NCBI GenBank assembly: GCA_036873755.1
Contig: JAVTVY010010595.1
Span: 124,001-188,000 of the forward strand
DNA length: 64,000 nt
Direction of reading: 5' to 3'
Source: Hanleya hanleyi
Taxonomy: Eukaryota; Mollusca; Polyplacophora; Lepidopleurida; Hanleyidae
Shown piece by piece: positions 58,264-64,000 of the stretch. The position numbers and the translations under genes were made by a program. The stretch's first letter is position 1. Each line of letters begins with the position of its first letter. The notes beneath the pieces were generated by a model, which ran no database searches, was not told the DNA's origin, and saw only the letters and a list, made by a program, of their open reading frames with translations.

Positions 58264-59440
58264 CTAGTGTCTGTGTGCTGACCCGACCCCGGTGATCTGC
58301 TGCGCTGTCACCAGTGGTCCCAAGGAAAATAGGTCGTCCTTGATAAGTGTCATGTCTCTCAAGTAGTATGATGCGAAGGTTGTGTGAGATCTCCAAAAAC
58401 AAGCCCTCATAATATCAGTTACCGACCTGTTGGTCCACAAAGGCCAGGACGCCCCAAGCGCCCTGATCTCATGTGCAGAGACATCACACAACGCAGCCTG
58501 CATCGATGACACTCCATCGTAAGCTAACCTAATAGTTTTGGAGAGCCAAGAAGAGATAGTGTTTTTAGATATCTCTTGTTGGCTCCGGGGACAAAATGGT
58601 ATAAATAATCGCCTTCGCCCAGCACGTAGTACTTTAGTGCGACTAATATATACAGTAAGGGCACGAACCGGACACATAAGGTTGTCCGATTCTAACCCTG
58701 AAGGAAGGAAATCAGCTAAAGCTGGAACCCTAAATTCTCTACAAGAAGTGTCGTACAGAGATTGGTTCTTGGCTACAAATTCAGGAATGGTAGTAAGTAC
58801 CACATAAGTCCATCGAGAATCATGCCTAATTTCCCTAGCATCCAAAGCGTGTAGTTCTGACACGCGAGCCGCTCAAGCCAAGGCTAACAAAAAAACTGTT
58901 TTGTAGGATAGGAATTTCAGATCGGCTGTAGTTATGGGTTCGAACGGAGGTTCTGATAAACTCCGTAGAACTAATGCTAAATCCCATTTAGGAAGTTTTG
59001 GTACAGAGACAAGCCTGTCAATCCTAAACGATCTAACCAGAGCTGTTAGATTAGGATCAGAGGCAGGATTAACGCCAGTAGACAGGTTAATAATCCTAGA
59101 TAATGCTGATCTGTAACCGTCCACCGTAGATGGAGCAAGACCCTTGTCTTGAAACAGGTGTAACAAGAAATCTGCTATCTGCTGAACAGAGGCAGAACGG
59201 GCATTAATGTTTCTTCCAGTACACCACTCATGGAAGACCCTCCACTTCCCTTGATAACAAGCTGATGTGGAGGATCGAGTGGAAGCGACCATTCTTCTCG
59301 AAGCTTCCCTAGAAAACCCAACCTCAGTGAGCTGATCCTTGAGCACTTGCAAGCGTGTAGATGGAATGCCTGAGGTTTGTGGTGGAAATTTGCTGACTTC
59401 GGTTGACGAAGTAGTTTTTCCCAAAGAGGTAGTCGTCTTG
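58264..59440 (-). pseudogene. DIRS copy 2 tyrosine recombinase with one in-frame stop
   Basis: This enzyme joins the circular cDNA to the chromosome. The N-terminal SAM-like domain is in 58876-59440 (YQGKWRVFHEWCTGRN ... DFLLHLFQDKG ... VDGYRSALSRI). The catalytic domain is in 58264-58872 in the same frame. Visible catalytic residues: Arg of ARVSELHAL (codon 58866-58864), His and Arg of SAHEIRAL, Trp of CFWRS, and the putative nucleophile Tyr in SYYLRD. A single TGA at 58875-58873 interrupts the chain just before box I; a CGA to TGA transition would explain it. The N-terminal part overlaps the RT ORF end (59175) in a different frame, as is usual in DIRS. Confidence 0.85.
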
Positions 59441-61498
59441 GGACGTCTACCAGTAAATCCAGAAGGTCGGGAAACCACGGACGAGCTGGCCACCAAGGGA
59501 CAATTAGATACACCACGCACGGATGCGCGCGTATCTTTTGTAGAACTAGAGGCAGGATTGAAGGGGGCGGGTAAGCATACGCTATTAGACCTGTCCAATC
59601 CTGCGATAGAGCATCGACTCCCACTGCTAGAGGATCCAGTACAGGGGACATATACAGAGGGAGTTGATGATTCAGGTGAGTAGCGAACAGATCTATCAGC
59701 GGTTGTTCCCAAATCTGAGTGATTTGGCGCAGAATGTCTGTGTGAAGCTGCCACTCCGTCGGTATAATCTGATGTTTTCTTGACAGTGCGTCGGCTAGTA
59801 CATTCAGATGTCCTGGTATGTGTCTGGCACGAAGTATGATATCGTTCTGCCAGCACAGATGGTAGAGTATCTCGGTCTGCTTCAGAAGCTTCGAGGACCG
59901 AGTTCCCCCCATCTTGTTGATGTAAGCTAAGACAGTTGTGTTGTCTGTAGCTACCAGAACCGACTGGCCTTTGAGGTCCTGTATCAATAAGAGTATTGCT
60001 CGATTGACGGCCATGAACTCTAACACATTGATATGGAGTAACCTCTCCTGCGGAGTCCAATAGCCTGATATCGACTTGGATCCGAGGTGGGCCCCCCATC
60101 CTTGCATCGAAGCATCCGTGAACAGCTGATGAGTAGCTTGAAACGGAAGCAGTGTTACACCAGGCATCACGTTGAGAGGGTCCATCCACCATAATAGGTG
60201 ATGTTTGACTTCCTCTGTGACAGGAATCATGGGATTCCTGTGCCTGTGTGGCCAATGCTGATTTAAATAGATCATTAGTGGTCGTAACTGTAATCGGCCT
60301 CGTGGTGTGACATCCTGTGTGGATGTCAGTAGACCGATTATTGATGCAAACTGGATGGCAGTGCGGCAAGAATGTCTGATGAACAGTGGAATGTCGCGAC
60401 ATATCTTGCACCAACGAACTTCCGGTGGCCGAGCAATGACCAATTTGGTGTCGTACGCCACGCCTAGGAAGTTCCGTTGTTGTGACGGTGTTATCTCCGA
60501 TTTTTCCTCGTGTGGGAGATAACCCAGTAGTTCGAGGATGTGCCATACAAATGTTGTATCGCATCGGAGTTGTATTCTGCACATATTCCTGATAATGGAA
60601 TCGTCTAGGTAAAATGATATTTGATACTTCGACTGTGCAGATACGCCGCCACTGGCTGAAATACTCTGGTGAAGATCCAAGGGGAACTGGCTAGACCGAA
60701 AGGTAGGACCTGGAATTGGAAACGGCGAGCACCGACCAGGAATCTCAGGTACTTCCGGTAACTTGGATGAATCGGGATATGCAGGTAAGCATCCCGAAGA
60801 TCCAAGGAGGTTAACCATTCCCCTTGAACCAGAGCGGTCCTGATGGACCGGAAGGACTCCATCCGAAAGTGAGGGGGTTTCATCAGGAAGTCCTTGTTCA
60901 GCCTGCGCAGATTTATTATCATGCGCATTTCCGGTGTATCCTTCTTTGGCACAAGGAAGACCGGAGAATAGAACCCGGGGGACCGGTCGTGGACCGGAAG
61001 TTCTATTACTGCATGCTTCTGGATAAGTTTGTCCACAGATGCCTGTGTTACCAGAAGGTGTGCCTTCCGTATAGGTATACGGGAGGGCTTGGGAGCAGCA
61101 GTAAGGGGTGGATCTATAGTAAATTCTAGGGGGTAACCGTATCGAATAGTACGGATTACCCACGGATCCATCCCCAGTTTTTGCCAATTCCGCCAAAATC
61201 CTTGAAGTCGTCCCCCGACCGGGAGACTGGATTTCGGCGGGACCGGAAGTTGAGGCAATTCGTGGTCCCGCCATGTCATGAGATTGACATGGCCCGAATC
61301 GTCACCGGCCCTGCTGCTTTTTGCCACGACCTTTCCCTTTTCCTTTATAGTTGTGATTGGTCTGGCCTTGCTGTTGTGGCATGCGACCTGCCGCTTGAGA
61401 CTTCCCTTTTGGACCGGAAGCGGAAGTAGTCGGCCTAGGTTGCTTGGCTGGTGGACCGGAAGTGTCCGTAGAAATACGTTTTCCTGTCCCCATACCAC
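59175..61498 (-). pseudogene. DIRS copy 2 RT / RNase H / methyltransferase-like, one frameshift
   Basis: The first half is in frame 61498-60605: SPVFLVPKKDTPEMRMIINL, SLDLRDAYLHIPI (motif A) and FQVLPFGLASSPWIF (motif B). Just before motif C the frame runs into TAG. FYLDDSII (motif C) and everything after are in the 61274-59175 frame, so one base is missing near 60618. Then come RNase H (LFTDASMQGWG, INVLEFMAV, VATDNTTVLAYI, LADALSR) and the DIRS methyltransferase-like block (LIDLFATHLN, DALSQDW, AYAYPPP, VPWWPARPWF). The 5' part overlaps gag by about 200 bases in another frame, so translation needs frameshifting, reinitiation or splicing. Confidence 0.85.
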
Positions 61499-63638
61499 CC
61501 GCTCTAGGCGGAGGATTAGGCTTAGCCTTCTCCACCGTATCCCTTAGAGATGGTATAATGCCATTAAACAACAGCGAAGATGCTGGCGATTGCTCCTTCA
61601 AAGTACGAATGACTATATCAGGAGCATGGTTGACGACGGAAGACAAGTAAGGTTGTCGTCTCAGATGAACAACCATCGCAGCATTGAACGCGGCTAAAGC
61701 CATTGCATCAGCATTAGCTTTAGCAGCCACGTTCTGAAGATCCGCCAGTAATTGTAGCTCAGGACTACTACTGACTGCTAACTGCGAACGCGACAACCTG
61801 CTCAACACAGTGGATATGGCCGTTAGAAACCAGTCCATGTGAGAGGCTATGGCTACCCCCTGCCGCGCAGCTTCTTCAATAGTAGAAGACTGCTTATCAG
61901 TTAGCGGGATCAAGACCTTGGAAGGGACCTTGTTGCCTTTACATATGTCGGCAAGATCAGGTTCCGGTTCCGCGGCCTTAAAGTCATATGCCGAATCATG
62001 AATTCCGTACGCTCTAGACGTGGGCTTCTCCACCGGAAGTGGTGCCGAAGCGGAAGCCGGTCTAAAGAGTGCACGTTTTCCCGTTCTTGTAATACGTTCC
62101 TGCATTGTTTTAGGCTGGGCTAAAACCGTATCAAGAACGGAACATAAACCATGAATGGCATCTGACGCAGGAAGTGACGACGTCTGCATGGTAGTTGTCG
62201 ACGGAGCCTCTGCCATAGTATGTAGGCAAGAGGACGTCGGCAGTGGGGGTCGTGACATATTAGGGTACAACTCGTATAGAGCTTCTAGTACCTCTGAATA
62301 TGAATGTCTCTCCGGATCATGATCACGGTCATTATCCTCAATGGATTGACGTTGCGCGACCCCCTGACGTCTCATCGATGGGTCAGTAGACAAATCAATC
62401 GGATCAGACGATACTACCGGAAGCTGTGTCGGAACCGGGGATGGAACCTGAACAGTACCGGAAGCGGAAGTCAAGAGTCGCCGGAACTGATCTAGTTCAG
62501 CTGCCTGTTGTTCCATTCTTTGCAGAATAACAGCAGACAGAGAACCATCAATAACCGGAACTCCCGTATTGATTTGTGGACTGTTAGAGACCCGCCTATA
62601 AGGGGATGCAATAGGCCTAGCCCACTGCATTTCCGGACGAACCGGAAGTCTCAACCCACCGGGGTTTGTCACAACAGGCCTCCTTATAGTGGGACCGGAA
62701 GGACGAAAAGTCCTAACCGGAATCCCGGAGTTAACCATACCGGAACCCGCAGGCGACCGGAATTGGCTGACAGGAAGTTGATAATGAGCCCTATATGGGT
62801 TTATGACACCCGACCCAGAACCATTCTCAGTCATACCCTGTTGTGACTGGAACAATGCCGTATTGTTTCTATTAACACTCTGAGGTATTAAGTGTGAAAC
62901 TGGCATTGTTCCCGCAGAACAATGACCTCGATCCCCTGCGTTTGTCAACCCAAAGGTGTTCAATTGCAAGGGATTTAATCCTACCCGGCCTTGCGTGATA
63001 ACTCCCGTGACTGGGGTATTACGTAAGGTCGTGGAGTTTACTCCTGGTAAGACCATGGATACATTGTCTCTATATCCACCAGAGGTATTGTCTGCTGTGC
63101 TGAAATTAACTATACCTGGTATTACACCATAGTTATTTACAGCACCACTTACCATGCCTAAGGCTGCCCCTGGAGCAACAGGGAGTGTCGAAATTGGTTG
63201 ACGACCAACAAACGACACCTGGGAATTATTAGATATCGGGGTATTCCCAGCGGGAGTCCCCCCAGTGATATCATTCCCAACAGCACATACGGGCGTACTT
63301 ACAACGTCACCAGTGTTTATGCCCGGAGTCAAAGTGGTCCTCATCTCGGATTGCGTCTCGATTTCCATGGGGGACACACTTTCGGGAAGATCTAGTTCCA
63401 CTGTGACCTCGGCTGACTCTCCCGTACCTTCATCTAGGACGGACCCCAATATTTTTACCTGTTTCTTCCTTTTACCTGTGGACAGATCAGAAACAAAAGT
63501 ACTAGTGCTTGGCGCAATACCTTTATCTAATAAAGAACGTAAAGGGCCCATCCAAGGACTGCCAATCGATGCAGGCTTCTTCGCCGTCCCATTTTCAATA
63601 AAATGGGAGGGCGGAGTCATGATATTAGTCTCCGACAT
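61302..63638 (-). CDS. DIRS copy 2 Gag-like protein, 778 residues, intact
   Basis: Uninterrupted frame upstream of RT, so Gag by position. Residues 1-400 are Gly/Ser/Thr/Asn-rich with repeated GVIPG/GVPVI-like turns and are probably disordered. A short amphipathic stretch (VILQRMEQQAAELDQFRRLL) sits near 405. Residues about 580-710 are helical and Ala/Leu-rich (MDWFLTAISTVLSRLSRS ... LLADLQNVAAKANADAMALA), the likely assembly core. The C-terminus is basic and low-complexity (NYKGKGKGRGKKQQGR), suited to nucleic-acid binding in place of a zinc knuckle. Its ATG shares one base with the stop of the preceding small ORF. It carries 11 of the 18 ACCGGAA/TTCCGGT motifs starting above 61400. Confidence 0.75.
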   Translation of the reverse strand: MSETNIMTPPSHFIENGTAKKPASIGSPWMGPLRSLLDKGIAPSTSTFVSDLSTGKRKKQVKILGSVLDEGTGESAEVTVELDLPESVSPMEIETQSEMRTTLTPGINTGDVVSTPVCAVGNDITGGTPAGNTPISNNSQVSFVGRQPISTLPVAPGAALGMVSGAVNNYGVIPGIVNFSTADNTSGGYRDNVSMVLPGVNSTTLRNTPVTGVITQGRVGLNPLQLNTFGLTNAGDRGHCSAGTMPVSHLIPQSVNRNNTALFQSQQGMTENGSGSGVINPYRAHYQLPVSQFRSPAGSGMVNSGIPVRTFRPSGPTIRRPVVTNPGGLRLPVRPEMQWARPIASPYRRVSNSPQINTGVPVIDGSLSAVILQRMEQQAAELDQFRRLLTSASGTVQVPSPVPTQLPVVSSDPIDLSTDPSMRRQGVAQRQSIEDNDRDHDPERHSYSEVLEALYELYPNMSRPPLPTSSCLHTMAEAPSTTTMQTSSLPASDAIHGLCSVLDTVLAQPKTMQERITRTGKRALFRPASASAPLPVEKPTSRAYGIHDSAYDFKAAEPEPDLADICKGNKVPSKVLIPLTDKQSSTIEEAARQGVAIASHMDWFLTAISTVLSRLSRSQLAVSSSPELQLLADLQNVAAKANADAMALAAFNAAMVVHLRRQPYLSSVVNHAPDIVIRTLKEQSPASSLLFNGIIPSLRDTVEKAKPNPPPRAGGMGTGKRISTDTSGPPAKQPRPTTSASGPKGKSQAAGRMPQQQGQTNHNYKGKGKGRGKKQQGR

Positions 63639-63853
63639 TAAACCAGGGGAAGGGAACCCGCACGAGACCCGGTCATTAAATCTTGAAATAAATCATCGGG
63701 CCATTGTTGACACTCCTGACATCTATGGGTACAATCACAAGCAATATTGCCTCGACACGCAAGACAAACAGAATGTAAGTCGGTCGTTGATTTAGACTTC
63801 CCACAGACGGAACAGAACATAGAGGCCATTATTTTATCGACAGATATACACAA
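63638..63853 (-). CDS. DIRS copy 2 small Cys-rich ORF upstream of gag
   Basis: 71 residues. From the second Met (MASMFCSVCGKSK) it has CxxC, then HSVCLACRGNIACDCTHRCQEC, eight Cys and two His within 35 residues, compatible with two zinc-binding knuckles. QQWPDDLFQDL follows. The TAA stop (63640-63638) overlaps the gag ATG (63638-63636) as TAATG. Such Cys-rich N-terminal modules are found fused to Gag in some DIRS-like elements; here it is a separate frame. Either it is an independent protein with translational coupling, or an ancestral fusion split by a frame change. Function unknown. Confidence 0.6.
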   Translation of the reverse strand: MCISVDKIMASMFCSVCGKSKSTTDLHSVCLACRGNIACDCTHRCQECQQWPDDLFQDLMTGSRAGSLPLV

Positions 63854-63978
63854 GAATACTTCCCAACTTGATATTTTCGTTGCTTTGTAGACTTGTAGAT
63901 GATGTTATCACTCGTTGTAAACGTAAAATCCTTCCGTAATACGCTGGAGCTTTACACACGATCTTTACAGTAGCTAGC

Positions 63979-64000
63979 TAAGTAAAGAAGTGGAGATCTA
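63979..64000 (-). repeat. start of the DIRS copy 2 5' inverted terminal repeat
   Basis: AAGTAAAGAAGTGGAGATCTA at the window end is the complement of 57789-57808 with one base difference. About 150 more bases of terminal repeat should lie beyond the window. Confidence 0.7.

Larger units (their letters stand above)
57636..64000 (-). mobile_element. DIRS-type retrotransposon, copy 2 (young; continues beyond the window)
   Basis: At least 6.4 kb, minus strand, in transcription order: terminal repeat, Cys-rich small ORF, Gag-like ORF, RT/RNase H/methyltransferase-like ORF, tyrosine recombinase, internal complementary region, terminal repeat. The only lesions seen are a one-base frameshift before the RT YLDD box and one in-frame TGA in the recombinase. 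The 5' terminal repeat runs off the window end. It interrupts the 177-bp satellite without an obvious target duplication. Confidence 0.92.

Noticed and set aside
58873..60582. 569-codon ORF as one protein
   Set aside because: Only its last ~190 codons are recombinase; the rest is the out-of-frame shadow of the RT/RNase H frame.
63265..63795. 176-codon plus-strand ORF
   Set aside because: Antisense shadow of the DIRS gag start; no recognisable domain.

Overview
This is an AT-rich metazoan nuclear window, most likely from a marine lophotrochozoan and probably a mollusc. That reading rests on spliced coding exons, SINE-type repeats with (CACT)n-like tails, AT-rich tandem-repeat families alternating with patches of conserved repeat text, and DIRS, LINE, foldback, piggyBac-like and SINE mobile DNA together. 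The species call is an inference from repeat style. No rRNA, tRNA gene, CRISPR array or bacterial-type operon was seen.

Layout. 1-0.8 kb: 3' end of a LINE ORF2. 1.6-3.7 kb: a small non-autonomous LTR element (LTRs, PBS, PPT, 4-bp target duplication) carrying one coiled-coil ORF that I do not recognise. 3.85-4.81 kb: foldback element with 9-bp duplications. 6.96-12.11 kb: decayed DIRS-type tyrosine-recombinase retrotransposon (minus strand). 12.18-13.26 kb: piggyBac-like non-autonomous element at TTAA. 13.3-25 kb: mostly single-copy-looking non-coding DNA with one plausible exon. 25-29 kb: dispersed and tandem repeats. 29.97-32.96 kb: a 3-kb minisatellite of 45/36-bp units. 33.2-40.4 kb: two related repeat blocks (X and Y) present twice in opposite order, with two SINE insertions dated by empty sites. 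40.6-42.6 kb: 70-bp satellite. 42.8-45.3 kb: a second, unrelated 45-bp minisatellite. 46.5 kb: short TIR element.

The only host gene I can name is MAT2B (regulatory beta subunit of methionine adenosyltransferase II), minus strand, as its last three exons at 54180-54028, 51681-51488 and 50692-50429. Its introns hold 57-bp and 90-bp tandem arrays and SINEs. Its upstream exons (about 135 residues including the nucleotide-binding start) are not in the window, so the 9.8 kb to the right is probably intron. That stretch holds a 714-bp TIR element, a 31-bp array, a ~177-bp satellite and, inserted in the satellite, a second and much younger DIRS element (57.6 kb to beyond the window end), also on the minus strand.

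The younger DIRS copy is the most informative object here. It has a Cys-rich small ORF coupled by TAATG to a 778-residue Gag-like ORF, then an overlapping RT/RNase H/methyltransferase-like ORF and an overlapping tyrosine recombinase, with only one frameshift and one stop seen. Its gag-RT half carries 18 copies of a 7-mer (ACCGGAA/TTCCGGT) in 2.3 kb, in all reading frames and both orientations, which coding alone does not explain.
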